Made by a program: the position numbers and the translations under genes
Part shown: piece after piece, positions 7,514 to 16,583 of the stretch
How the letters are laid out: every line of letters begins with the position of its first letter
How positions within the stretch are numbered: position 1 is the first letter of the stretch
Notes under the pieces: generated by a model
Seen by the model: the letters and a program-made list of their open reading frames with translations, nothing else
What the model was told of the DNA's origin: nothing
The model's database searches: none
NCBI RefSeq assembly: GCF_018138715.1
Contig: NZ_JAGSHX010000001.1
Coordinates: 744,001 to 808,000 of the forward strand
Length of the DNA stretch: 64,000 bases
Reading direction: 5' to 3'
Source: Streptomyces asiaticus
GTDB lineage: Bacteria; Actinomycetota; Actinomycetes; Streptomycetales; Streptomycetaceae

Positions 7514-8287
7514 TTGCGGATCGACATCGAGGACCTGAATGTCGCGTACGCCGGACGCACGGTGGTGGCCGGCGCCCACCTCATCGCGGCCGCGGGCGAG
7601 ATCACCGGCCTGGTCGGGCCCAACGGCAGCGGCAAGTCCACGCTGCTGCGGACCGTGTACCGGCACCTGAAGCCCGTCGCCGGGCGCGTTCTGCTCCAGG
7701 GCACCGACATCCGCGAGCTGAGCCCCGCCCGCTCGGCCCGGCACATCGCCGCCCTTCCGCAGGAGCGCGGTGAGGACTTCGAGCTGACGGTGCGTGAGGT
7801 CGTCGCCATGGGGCGCACCCCCTACCAGCGGGCGTTCGCCGGGGAGGACGCCGCCGACCGGGACATGGTCGCCCGTGCCCTCGCCGATGTCGGCATGGCG
7901 GACCACTCCGCCCGCCGCTTCACCGAGCTGTCCGGCGGCGAACGTCAACGCGTGCTGCTGGCCCGCGCGTTCGCCCAGGCGACGGACGTCCTGGTCCTGG
8001 ACGAACCGACGAACCACCTCGACATCCGCCACCAGGTCGAACTGCTCGCCCTGCTGCGCGGCCACCGTCGTACGACCCTGGTCTCGCTGCACGACCTCAA
8101 TGCCGCCGCTTCGGTGTGCGACCGGCTCCACGTCCTGCACGAGGGCCGCGTGGTCGCCTCCGGCGCACCCCGCGACGTGCTGCGACCGGCCCTGCTGGCC
8201 GAGGTGTTCGGCGTGCGCGCGGCCGTGGTCGAGCACCCGCTGACCGGGGACCCGCTGATCGCCTTCGACCACCGGGAGGGCGCATGA
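7514..8287 (+). CDS. ATPase of the metal-chelate importer
   Basis: An ABC ATPase of the FepC/BtuD type: Walker A GPNGSGKST, signature LSGGERQRVLLARA, Walker B VLVLDEPTNHLD and a following H-loop (LVSLHDLN). TTG 7514 is preferred because GGGGGAG (7501-7507) precedes it and it gives a normal N-terminus (RIDIEDLNVAYAG). A TTG at 7436, overlapping the permease stop, is the alternative and would add 26 residues. The 3' end overlaps the MFS gene by ATGA. Confidence 0.85.
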   Translation: MRIDIEDLNVAYAGRTVVAGAHLIAAAGEITGLVGPNGSGKSTLLRTVYRHLKPVAGRVLLQGTDIRELSPARSARHIAALPQERGEDFELTVREVVAMGRTPYQRAFAGEDAADRDMVARALADVGMADHSARRFTELSGGERQRVLLARAFAQATDVLVLDEPTNHLDIRHQVELLALLRGHRRTTLVSLHDLNAAASVCDRLHVLHEGRVVASGAPRDVLRPALLAEVFGVRAAVVEHPLTGDPLIAFDHREGA

Positions 8288-9735
8288 CGGACGACGCTTC
8301 CGGTGCGGAGCGGCGCGGGGACGTGCCGGAACGGCCCGGGGACGTGCCGAAGCGGCGCGGGGACGTACCCGAAGTCCACGACCGCTGGCTCCTGGTGTCC
8401 GTGGCGGGCGTCCTGTCGTTCGTGGCGATGCTCGACATGAACATCGTGAACGTGGCGCTCGCGGACATCTCCGAGGGCCTGGGGGTGTCGGCCGCGACGG
8501 CGCAGTGGGCGGTCCTGGGCTATCAACTCCCCGTCGTCGCCCTGCTGTTGCCCGTCAGCCACTGGCTCGACGACATGAGTGTCCGCCCCGCGCTGCTGGC
8601 CGCGACCGCCGGCTTCGGACTGTGCGGCGCGCTCGCCGCCGCGTCCCCCTGGGCGTTCTGGCTGATCGCCGCCCGGATCGGACAGGGCGCGTGCGGCGCC
8701 GTGCTGTTCGTGCTGATGCCGGTGCTTGCGGTCCGCTCCGTGCGGCCGGAGCTGCGCGGGCGCGCGATGAGCGTGCCGGCGACCCTCGGCCCCCTGGGCG
8801 CCGTCGTCGGACCGGCGGTCGGAGGGCTGCTCCTGGACCATCTGTGCTGGCGCTGGATCTTCCTGGTCAAGATCCCGCTCTGCCTGGTGGCGCTGGCGGT
8901 GGTGTGGCGGGCGATGCCCCGGGGCGGGCGCCTGCGCGGCCCTGACCGGCGCTCCCTTGTCGATACGGCCCTGGTGGCCACTGGAGTAACGATCCTGCTG
9001 CTGTCCCTGACCCTGGGCTCCGACGCGCCCGCCTGGCTCGCCCTCGTCCTCGTCGCCGTACCGCCGCTGTGGTGGTGGCTGCGGGGCCCGGGCGGCCGTC
9101 CGGTGACCGGGCTGCTGCGGGCCGCGGGGCTGCTGCGGGTGCACGGCGCGGTGCTGGCGCTGGCGGTGGGCTTCGCCGCCATGCACTACGTGGTCGCCCT
9201 GCGCCTCCAGCGCGACGAGGACGTCAGCGCGACCACCACGGGCCTGACCGTGCTCGCCTTCCCCCTCGGCATGGGGCTGGCGGGCCCCCTCGGCGGACGG
9301 CTCGCCGACCGCTACGGTGCCAGGCCCGTCGCGGTCACCGGTGCCGCCCTCACCGCCACCGGACTGCTGCTGCTCGTCCTGCCGGGCGACGGCTGGTCCC
9401 CGCCCGAGGTGGCCTGGCGGCTGGTCCTGGCCGGAATCGGCATGGGGCTGACCGGAGGACCCACCCAGGCCCTGGTCATGGGCGCCGCTCCACCGGGTCG
9501 CGCCGCCACGGTCGGCTCCACGGTTCAGCTCGCCCGCAGCCTCGGCTTCACCCTCGGCCCGGCTCTGGCCACGGCGGCCTGGAGGCTGACGGGCCCGGAC
9601 GGCGGCGCACGGACCGGCCTGGCGCTGGCCGCCACCGCCGCCTGCCTCGCCGTGCCACTGCTCGCCCTGCCCGCCCGGGGCCCGGCGAACCTCCCCGGGA
9701 GCGCCACCGACGCGGCACCCGCCGCACCCCGCTGA
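8284..9735 (+). CDS. MFS transporter (DHA2-like), probable product exporter
   Basis: The protein of about 483 residues has multiple membrane segments and the MFS motif-C-like stretch GPLGAVVGPAVGGLLLDHLCWRWIFLVKIP. This places it with drug:H+ antiporters. Its cytoplasmic N-terminus holds three 7-residue repeats (ERRGDVP, ERPGDVP, KRRGDVP) encoded by three 21-bp repeats at 8308-8370. It overlaps the ATPase gene by 4 bp and stands 37 bp before the amidotransferase gene. Export of the small molecule made by the next three genes, whose metal complex the ABC system would take back, is the likely job. Confidence 0.82.
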   Translation: MTDDASGAERRGDVPERPGDVPKRRGDVPEVHDRWLLVSVAGVLSFVAMLDMNIVNVALADISEGLGVSAATAQWAVLGYQLPVVALLLPVSHWLDDMSVRPALLAATAGFGLCGALAAASPWAFWLIAARIGQGACGAVLFVLMPVLAVRSVRPELRGRAMSVPATLGPLGAVVGPAVGGLLLDHLCWRWIFLVKIPLCLVALAVVWRAMPRGGRLRGPDRRSLVDTALVATGVTILLLSLTLGSDAPAWLALVLVAVPPLWWWLRGPGGRPVTGLLRAAGLLRVHGAVLALAVGFAAMHYVVALRLQRDEDVSATTTGLTVLAFPLGMGLAGPLGGRLADRYGARPVAVTGAALTATGLLLLVLPGDGWSPPEVAWRLVLAGIGMGLTGGPTQALVMGAAPPGRAATVGSTVQLARSLGFTLGPALATAAWRLTGPDGGARTGLALAATAACLAVPLLALPARGPANLPGSATDAAPAAPR

Positions 9736-9772
9736 GCCATCGATCCCCAGCCCTCACCGAGGAGTCGTACCC

Positions 9773-11599
9773 ATGTGCGGAATCACCGGCTGGGTGTCCT
9801 TCCACCAGGACGCCCGCACCCAGGCCCCGGTCATCGAAGCCATGACCGCCACGCTCACCCCGCGCGGGCCCGACGCGGGCGGAGTCTGGCTCGGCGAGCA
9901 CGCCGCGATCGGCCACCGCCGCCTGGCCGTCATCGACATCGAAGGCGGCGTACAGCCGATGACCGACCGGCCGGAAGCCCCGACGAGCGTCCTCACCTAC
10001 AGCGGTGAGATCTACAACCACCATGAGCTCCGCGCCCGACTGAGGAACCTGGGCCACGAGTTCCGCACCCACAGTGACACCGAGGTGGTGTTGCGCGCCT
10101 ACGCCGAGTGGGGCGAGGCGGTGGCCGACCACCTGGACGGCATGTTCGCGTTCGCGGTGTGGGACGAGCGGAGGCGGCGGCTGCTCCTGGTCCGCGACCG
10201 GCTGGGCGTCAAGCCCCTGTTCTGGGCGGCCGTCGACGGCGGACTGGCCTTCGCCTCCGAACCCAAGGCGCTCTTCGCCCACCCCGAGATACGGCCGCGG
10301 GTGGACGCGGACGGGCTGCGCGAGGCGTACAGCCTGCTGTTCAACACCGGTCCGACGGTGTGGTCGGGCGTGCGGGAGGTCGAGCCCGGCGGCCTGCTCC
10401 TCCTGGACCGGCACGGCATCCGCGAACGCCGCTACTGGCGGCTGGAGGCCGGCGCCCACCCGGACGACCGGGACGCGACCGTCGCCCGCGTGCACGACCT
10501 GGTGAGCACCGCCGCCCGCGCCCAGCTGGAGGCCGACGTCCCCCTCTGCTCCCTGATGTCCGGCGGCCTCGACTCCACCGTCCTGACCGCCCTGCTCGCC
10601 GACGAACTGCGCCTGCGCGAGGGCCCCGACGCCCGCATCCGCTCCTACGCCGTCGACTACAGCGACCAGGCCGAGAGCTTCACCGGCGACGTCCTGCGCA
10701 CCGGCCACGACACCCCGTACGCCACGGAAGCGGGCGCGTTCATCGGCACCGATCACAGCACGGTCGTACTGGACCCGCGTGCCCTGCTCGACCCCGAGCA
10801 CCGCAAGGCCGTGGTCGTGGCCCGCGACTCGCCGATCGGCGTCGGCGACATGGACACCTCCCTCTACCTCCTCCTCGGGGAGATCCGGGAACACTCCACC
10901 GTCGCCGTGTCCGGTGAGGCCGCCGACGAGGTCTTCGGCGGCTACCCCTGGTTCCACGACCCCAAGGCGCTCGCCGCGCCCACCTTCCCCTGGCTGCTGG
11001 TGACCGGCGACGAGGCCGCCATGCCGCTCAACCCCGAACTCGACCTGCGCATCGGCGAGTTCCGCGACGACACCTACCGCGGCGCCCTGGCCGCCGTACC
11101 GCACACCGAAGACGAGTCGGAGACCGAGCACCGGCAACGCGAGATGCAGTACCTGTCGCTCACCCGCTGGCTGCGCCAGCTCCTGCACCGCAAGGACCGG
11201 CTGAGCATGGCACAGGGCCTGGAAGTGCGCGTCCCCTACTGCGACCACCGGCTCGTCGAGTACGCCTTCACCTCCCCATGGGCGCTGAAGAGCTTCGACG
11301 GCCGGGAGAAGAGCCTGCTGCGCGCGGCCGGCACCGGCCTGGCCCCCGAGTCGGTGCTGCACCGGCCCAAGAACCACTACCCGGCCACCCACCACCCCGA
11401 CTACAACCGCGGCCTCCAGGACATGGCCCGCGACGCGCTCGCCGACGACCGGGTCCGCTCCCTCGCCGACGAGACCCGCATCAAGCCCTGCCTCGACACC
11501 GCGCCCGATCAACTCCGATGGGGCCACCGGCTCCGCCTCGAACGCGTCGTCGACCTCGCCCTCTGGCTCGACCACCACCAGCCCGACCTCGCCCTCTGA
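9773..11599 (+). CDS. Asparagine-synthetase-like glutamine amidotransferase
   Basis: 608 residues with both AsnB domains: an N-terminal class II glutaminase with nucleophile Cys2 (MCGITGWV, then RGPD, HRRLAVID, SGEIYN, SDTEVVL) and an ATP-pyrophosphatase synthetase domain with the PP-loop SGGLDS (residues 263-268) and SGEAADEVFGGY. It moves ammonia from glutamine to an adenylated carboxylate. Its place between an exporter and P450/isonitrile synthase genes suggests it amidates a pathway intermediate instead of aspartate, giving a primary carboxamide (inference). The SD is GAGGAG at 9759-9764. Confidence 0.85.
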   Translation: MCGITGWVSFHQDARTQAPVIEAMTATLTPRGPDAGGVWLGEHAAIGHRRLAVIDIEGGVQPMTDRPEAPTSVLTYSGEIYNHHELRARLRNLGHEFRTHSDTEVVLRAYAEWGEAVADHLDGMFAFAVWDERRRRLLLVRDRLGVKPLFWAAVDGGLAFASEPKALFAHPEIRPRVDADGLREAYSLLFNTGPTVWSGVREVEPGGLLLLDRHGIRERRYWRLEAGAHPDDRDATVARVHDLVSTAARAQLEADVPLCSLMSGGLDSTVLTALLADELRLREGPDARIRSYAVDYSDQAESFTGDVLRTGHDTPYATEAGAFIGTDHSTVVLDPRALLDPEHRKAVVVARDSPIGVGDMDTSLYLLLGEIREHSTVAVSGEAADEVFGGYPWFHDPKALAAPTFPWLLVTGDEAAMPLNPELDLRIGEFRDDTYRGALAAVPHTEDESETEHRQREMQYLSLTRWLRQLLHRKDRLSMAQGLEVRVPYCDHRLVEYAFTSPWALKSFDGREKSLLRAAGTGLAPESVLHRPKNHYPATHHPDYNRGLQDMARDALADDRVRSLADETRIKPCLDTAPDQLRWGHRLRLERVVDLALWLDHHQPDLAL

Positions 11600-11612
11600 G
11601 GAGCGCCCCCGC

Positions 11613-12890
11613 ATGACCCTCCAGGAGCCCCTGCCCGCCATGGACGCGCACGGCCCACACGACGAACCCCTGCCCGACCCGGTCCCGCTCATGGGCTGCC
11701 CGTACAAGGCCAATCCCTATCCGCTGTACGAGCGGATGCGTGCGAGCGGCCCCGTCCATCGCGTCCTGTTCCCCAGCGGTGTCCACGCCTGGCTCGTCAC
11801 CGGTTACCAGGCCGCCCACGCCGCGCTGAACGACGACCGCCTGGGCAAGAACCACGACCGCGGCAACGACCACTGGCGCGCCCGTGCCTCGATCATGCCC
11901 GAGCCGCTCCACTCCCAGCTCCAGGTGCACCTCCTGCACCAGGACCCGCCCCACCACACCCGCATGCGGCGCTTCGTCACCGACGCCTTCACCCCGCGCC
12001 GTATCGAGCGGCTGAGGCCCCGGTTCCAGGAACTGGCCGGCGCCCTCGTCGACGCCCTCCCGGACACCGGTCCCACGGACCTCGTCACCGGCTTCGCCGC
12101 CCCCTTTCCGTTCCGGGTCCTCGCCGAAGTCATCGGCCTGCCATCCGAGTTGACCGCCCGCTTCGACCGCGACTGGGGCAAGGTCGTCCAGCCGGTGGGC
12201 CCCACCGACCCCGGACGCCCGCTGTACGAGGCCCGTCTGCACGGACTACAGGGCTACATCGCGGACGTCGTCGCCCACAAGCGCGAACACCGGGAGGACG
12301 ACCTGCTCAGCAGCCTCGTCGAGGCCCGCGACCGCCGAGAGCTGTCGCAGGAGGAGCTGGACTCGATGATCTTCCAGCTCCTGGTGGCCGGCCAGGAGCC
12401 GGTCACCAATCAGATCACCACCTCCCTGATCGCCCTCTTCCGCCACCCCGCCGAGCTCGCCCGGCTGCGCGACGACCCGGACCTGACGCCCCGCGCGGTC
12501 GACGAACTCCTCCGCCACGACAGCGCCTTCGAGCTGACCACATGGCGCTTCCTCGACCAGGACGGCGACCTGCACGGTACGAGGATCCCGGCCGGCGACT
12601 CGGTGATCATCTCGCTGTGCGCCGCCAACCGCGACCCGCGCCGCTTCCCCGACCCCGACGCACTCGCCCTCGACCGCTCGCCCAACCCCCATCTGGCCTT
12701 CGGCCACGGCATCCACTTCTGTCCCGGAGCCGCCCTCGCCCGCGCCGAGCTCCAGATCGCCCTGGACACCCTCCTGGGCCGCCTGCCCGGACTGCGCCTG
12801 GCCATCGACGACGCGGACATCGCGTGGATCCCGGCGGTCCTCGGACGGGGCACCAACCACCTGCCCGTCGGCTACGACCGGCGCATATGA
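11613..12890 (+). CDS. Cytochrome P450 of the isonitrile cluster
   Basis: A 425-residue bacterial P450 with heme loop FGHGIHFCPGAALAR (ligand Cys370), ExxR as E298-LL-R301 and an I-helix LLVAGQEPVTNQI. The catalytic threonine expected right after the acidic residue (E262) is a proline (Pro263). Loss of that threonine is known in several phenol-coupling P450s such as CYP158A2, OxyB and CYP121, so oxidative coupling of phenols is plausible here (inference). It starts 13 bp after the amidotransferase gene, with the SD in that gene's stop region, and overlaps the isonitrile synthase gene by ATGA. Confidence 0.88.
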   Translation: MTLQEPLPAMDAHGPHDEPLPDPVPLMGCPYKANPYPLYERMRASGPVHRVLFPSGVHAWLVTGYQAAHAALNDDRLGKNHDRGNDHWRARASIMPEPLHSQLQVHLLHQDPPHHTRMRRFVTDAFTPRRIERLRPRFQELAGALVDALPDTGPTDLVTGFAAPFPFRVLAEVIGLPSELTARFDRDWGKVVQPVGPTDPGRPLYEARLHGLQGYIADVVAHKREHREDDLLSSLVEARDRRELSQEELDSMIFQLLVAGQEPVTNQITTSLIALFRHPAELARLRDDPDLTPRAVDELLRHDSAFELTTWRFLDQDGDLHGTRIPAGDSVIISLCAANRDPRRFPDPDALALDRSPNPHLAFGHGIHFCPGAALARAELQIALDTLLGRLPGLRLAIDDADIAWIPAVLGRGTNHLPVGYDRRI

Positions 12891-13804
12891 CCCACCGCTC
12901 CACGAGCGGCATCAGCGCCGCCATCCTCAACCTGCTCCTGCCGCACCACCGCACGACCGGGCCTTCGCCCGGGGGAGCGGTGGCCTTCCCGCACCAACTG
13001 CGCCAGATCGCCGGCTTCGTACGCGCCGGAGAACCCGTGGTCTTCACCCTGCCCGGCTTCCCCTGCAAGTCCCCCAACCCCGCCAAGGTGCTCGGCCACC
13101 TCCCCGACCAGGGCGAACGCCTCTCCCTCGACTTCCTGAACACCCTGTGCGAGGAGATCGAGCGGATCCACCCGCCGGGCGCCCGCGTGATCATCTGCTC
13201 CGACGGCCATGTCTTCGGCGACCTGATCCGCGTCCCGGACGACCACATCGACGCCTACGCGGACGCACTCGGACACCTCATACAGGAGGCGGGCCTGCAC
13301 CGCCTCTCCGTCTTCGACCTGCGCGATGTGCTGGGTGACCTGCCCCACGGCGCCAAGCGCGCCCGGGTGCACCAGGGTTACGCCCCCACCCTGGAGGCGC
13401 TGCGGGCGGAGGTCCGCTCCGAGGGCCACACCCTGGCCCTGTACCGGGGCATCACCCGATTCCTCGTCGACGACACCGCCGACTTCACCGGCACCCGCTC
13501 CGCCCTCCAGCGCGAGTGCCGCCAACGCGCGTACGGCGTCATTCAGCGCAGTCGCGCCTGGGGAGATCTGATCGCCGAGCACCACCCTCGCGCCGTCCGG
13601 TTGTCCATTCACCCCCAGCCCATCGGCGCCCCGAAGTTCGGCATCCGCCTCCTCGACGCTCCCGACGTCTGGACCACCCCCTGGCACTCCGCCGCCCTGC
13701 GCCGCGCCGACGGCACCTGGACCCTCCTGCCCCGCACCCGCGCGCGGCAGCTCGGCCGTCTCGTCCACCGGCACGGCAGACCGAGCCATTACGAACAGGG
13801 CTGA
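12887..13804 (+). CDS. Isonitrile synthase, DIT1/PvcA/IsnA family
   Basis: The 305-residue protein has the conserved blocks of the L-tyrosine/L-tryptophan isonitrile synthase family: FTLPGFPCKSPNPAKVLG, LPDQGERLSLDFL, IICSDGHVFGDLI, HQGYAPTLEALR and RLSIHPQPIGAPKFGIRLL. Known members convert the alpha-amino group of Tyr or Trp to an isonitrile using ribulose 5-phosphate as carbon source. The usual partner PvcB/IsnB (Fe/2-oxoglutarate decarboxylating desaturase) is missing, so the carboxylate is probably retained, which fits the neighbouring amidotransferase. It is translationally coupled to the P450 gene and is the last gene of the operon. Confidence 0.9.
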   Translation: MTHRSTSGISAAILNLLLPHHRTTGPSPGGAVAFPHQLRQIAGFVRAGEPVVFTLPGFPCKSPNPAKVLGHLPDQGERLSLDFLNTLCEEIERIHPPGARVIICSDGHVFGDLIRVPDDHIDAYADALGHLIQEAGLHRLSVFDLRDVLGDLPHGAKRARVHQGYAPTLEALRAEVRSEGHTLALYRGITRFLVDDTADFTGTRSALQRECRQRAYGVIQRSRAWGDLIAEHHPRAVRLSIHPQPIGAPKFGIRLLDAPDVWTTPWHSAALRRADGTWTLLPRTRARQLGRLVHRHGRPSHYEQG

Positions 13805-13928
13805 GCCCGTGCCCCGCTGTGGCACGCGTCACCACGAGGCATCGGAACTCGGGTGTCGGCCGTTCCGACTCCTCTACCGGTGCGGCTGGACTGGCTGAGG
13901 CCGTACGAAGCGATCGGAGTTTCCTCAC

Positions 13929-14186
13929 ATGGAGCAGAATCACCGACCCGCCCGCCGCCGGGCGGCCGCGTCGCTGTCCGGAGCATTGCCCCCGCCGGCG
14001 CTGTGCGGCTTCCTCCTGCTGCTCGTGGTGGTGTTCGCCGCTTCCTACGCCGTCGGCACGAGCGTCGGGCCCGTCGCCCCCGGCATGCACCGCACCGGCA
14101 CGACACAGGACGGCTCAGGCGGCGGTCACGACGGCGGCGGCATGGAGATGGACGGCATGGGCACGGACCACGGAAGCGGGCGCTGA
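13929..14186 (+). CDS. Small membrane protein with Met/His-rich tail, copper operon
   Basis: 85 residues: a basic N-terminus, one membrane segment (ALCGFLLLLVVVFAASYAVG) and a tail with GMHRTG, GGGHDGGGMEMDGMGTDHGSG. Such Met/His-rich tails bind copper. It overlaps the copA start (TGATG), so the two are translationally coupled. It starts 124 bp after the isonitrile synthase gene. GGAG at 13915-13918 is the SD. A metal-buffering or sensing role at the membrane is inferred. Confidence 0.75.
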   Translation: MEQNHRPARRRAAASLSGALPPPALCGFLLLLVVVFAASYAVGTSVGPVAPGMHRTGTTQDGSGGGHDGGGMEMDGMGTDHGSGR

Positions 14187-16513
14187 TGGCCGCCGAATCG
14201 ACTTCCCGGACGGTCGTGACCGACCTCTCCGTCGGCGGAATGACCTGTGCGGCCTGTGTGCGGCGCGTCGAGAAGAAGCTGGCCAGGCTGGACGGGGTCA
14301 CGGCGACGGTGAACCTCGCCACCGGCCGGGCCCGGGTGAACCACCCGCCCGGCGTCGGCCCGGACCAGCTGGTCGCGGCCGTCGAGCAGGCCGGCTATTC
14401 CGCCGTGCTCCCCGAGCCGCCCAGGAAGCGACGGCGCGAGGACGGGGATGGAGGGGACGAAGCGGAGGACGCCCGGCAGGAGCGCGACCGGCTGGTGGTC
14501 ACGGCCCTGCTCGCGGTGCCGGTGCTGGTCCTGTCGATGGTTCCCGGTACGCAGTTCCGCAACTGGCAGTGGCTGTGCTTCGTACTCGCCGCGCCCGTCG
14601 TCGTCTGGGGAGCCTGGCCCTTCCACCTGCGGGCGGCGCGCGGACTGCGACACTCGGCGGCGACCATGGACACCCTGGTGTCGCTGGGAGTCGCGGCTTC
14701 CTTCGCCTGGTCCTCCTACGCGCTGTTCCTCGGCGGCGCCGGCGCCCCCGGCATGCGGATGCCGTTCAGCCTGGTGCCCACCGCCTCGGACGGCGTCGCC
14801 CACATCTATCTGGAGGCCGCCGTCGGCGTACCGCTGTTCGTCCTGGCGGGCCGCTACCTGGAGGCACGGGCCCGGCGGGGAACCGGCGCGGCACTGCGCT
14901 CACTGGCCCGGCTGGCCGCCAAGGAGGTCTCGGTACGCGACGGCGACGGCGAGCGCCTGATCCCGATCGGACAACTGCGGGTCGGTCAGGTCTTCGTCGT
15001 CCGGCCCGGGGAGCGCCTCGCCACCGACGGCACGGTCGTGGAGGGCGGCTCGGCCCTCGATCTCTCCCTGGTGACCGGGGAGAGCGAGCCGGTGGAGGTC
15101 GGCCCCGGCGCGCCGGTGATCGGCGGTGCCGTCAACGCCGGAGGGCTGATTCTCGTACGGGCCACCGCGGTGGGAGCCGACACGCAACTGTCCCGTATCA
15201 CCCGGCTGGTGACCGAGGCCCAGGCGGGCAAGGCACGGGCGCAGCGGCTCGCCGACAAGGTCGCGGGGGTCTTCGTCCCCGTCGTGCTCGCCCTGGCCGT
15301 CACGGTGCTCGGATTCTGGCTCGGGGCCGGCGCCGAGCCGCAGGCGGCGATCACCGCGTCCGTGGCCGTCCTGGTCGTGGCGTGCCCCTGTGCGCTGGGC
15401 CTGGCGACCCCCACCGCGCTGATGGCGGCGACCGGCCGGGGCGCCCAACTCGGCGTCCTGGTCAGCGGGGCACGGGCGCTGGAGGGACTGCGGCACCTCG
15501 ATGCCGTGGTGCTCGACAAGACCGGCACTCTCACCTCCGGGCATATGAGCGTCGCCCGGGTCACGGCCGTGCCGGGCGGACTCGGCGAGGAGCGAGTGGT
15601 CCGGCTGGCGGGCGCGGTCGAACAGGGATCGGAACATCCGCTGGGGCGTGCCATCACCGCGTATGCCCGGCGAACCGTTCCCGGGGAGCCGCTTCCGGCC
15701 GTGGCCGACTTCCTCGCGCTGCCGGGGAGGGGCGTCCGCGGGCGGGTGGCGGGACGGCTGGTCGAGGTCCTGGCCCCGGACGACGTGGTGCCGCCCACCC
15801 TGGCCCAGGCGCTGCCGGCCGGCGGGACCGCCGCCCGCACCCCGGTCGTGGTCCGCGTCGACGGCGAGCCCGAGGCACTGATCGAGCTCGGGGACGTCCT
15901 GCGACCGGGAAGTTACCGGGCCGTGGACCGGCTCCGCCGCCTGGGGGTGCGACCGGTGCTCGCCACCGGCGACCGGGAGGCACCCGCCCACGCCGTCGCA
16001 GCCGACCTCCGCATCGAGGAGGTGCACGCCCGCTGTACCCCGGAGGACAAGGCCGCTCTCGTCCGCGAGCTGCGGGAGCAGGGCTGCCGGGTCGCCGTCG
16101 TCGGCGACGGTGTCAACGACGCGGCCGCCCTGGCCGGCGCCGACCTCGGCATCGCCATGGGCACGGGCACGGACGTGGCGATCGGGGCGGCCGACGTGAC
16201 CCTGGTACGCGGTGACATCGAGACCCTGGCGGACGCGGTCGGCCTCGCCCGCAGTGCGCTGGGCACGATCCGGGCCAACCTGCTCTGGGCGTTCGGCTAC
16301 AACGTCGTGACGGTGCCGCTGGCCATGGTCGGACTGCTCAACCCCATGTTGGCCGCGGCCGCGATGTCGGTCAGCTCGCTGCTCGTGGTCGGCAACAGCC
16401 TGCGGCTGCGTGTCTGGCAGCCGTCACCGACGGGCAGACGCCGGCAGCCGTCACCGACCGGCGGACCGACCGGCGGACGCCCTTCCCGGCCCGCCGCCCG
16501 GACGCCACTGTGA
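14186..16513 (+). CDS. copA: Copper-translocating P1B-type ATPase
   Basis: 775 residues: one N-terminal heavy-metal domain (GGMTCAACVRR, CxxC at 21-24), the membrane metal site CPC (400-402), phosphorylation site D444KTGT, TGES actuator loop, hinge GDGVNDAAALA, and YN plus MSVSSLLV motifs in the last membrane helices, typical of Cu+-ATPases. The C-terminus ends in a repetitive Pro/Arg tail (QPSPTGRRRQPSPTGG). It pumps Cu+ out of the cytoplasm. The neighbours (Met/His-rich small protein upstream, PCuAC-like protein 70 bp downstream) make this a copper efflux operon beside the putative metallophore genes. Confidence 0.92.
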   Translation: MAAESTSRTVVTDLSVGGMTCAACVRRVEKKLARLDGVTATVNLATGRARVNHPPGVGPDQLVAAVEQAGYSAVLPEPPRKRRREDGDGGDEAEDARQERDRLVVTALLAVPVLVLSMVPGTQFRNWQWLCFVLAAPVVVWGAWPFHLRAARGLRHSAATMDTLVSLGVAASFAWSSYALFLGGAGAPGMRMPFSLVPTASDGVAHIYLEAAVGVPLFVLAGRYLEARARRGTGAALRSLARLAAKEVSVRDGDGERLIPIGQLRVGQVFVVRPGERLATDGTVVEGGSALDLSLVTGESEPVEVGPGAPVIGGAVNAGGLILVRATAVGADTQLSRITRLVTEAQAGKARAQRLADKVAGVFVPVVLALAVTVLGFWLGAGAEPQAAITASVAVLVVACPCALGLATPTALMAATGRGAQLGVLVSGARALEGLRHLDAVVLDKTGTLTSGHMSVARVTAVPGGLGEERVVRLAGAVEQGSEHPLGRAITAYARRTVPGEPLPAVADFLALPGRGVRGRVAGRLVEVLAPDDVVPPTLAQALPAGGTAARTPVVVRVDGEPEALIELGDVLRPGSYRAVDRLRRLGVRPVLATGDREAPAHAVAADLRIEEVHARCTPEDKAALVRELREQGCRVAVVGDGVNDAAALAGADLGIAMGTGTDVAIGAADVTLVRGDIETLADAVGLARSALGTIRANLLWAFGYNVVTVPLAMVGLLNPMLAAAAMSVSSLLVVGNSLRLRVWQPSPTGRRRQPSPTGGPTGGRPSRPAARTPL

Positions 16514-16583
16514 TGCCCCTGTTCGCCGCTTGTGGACCGCCTGCCCGCGACCGCGGCCCGACACCGAGGTGGAGACCAGCCCG

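Noticed and set aside
9773..11599. The AsnB-like gene as the cyclase of a second lasso cluster
   Set aside because: It has the Cys2 glutaminase nucleophile, no B1/B2 genes are near, and no precursor with the leader motif was found beside it.
13516..16215. An 899-codon plus-strand frame over the isonitrile synthase 3' end and copA
   Set aside because: The translation is Arg/Pro/Gly-rich low-complexity sequence without motifs, while copA in another frame has every P1B-ATPase motif.
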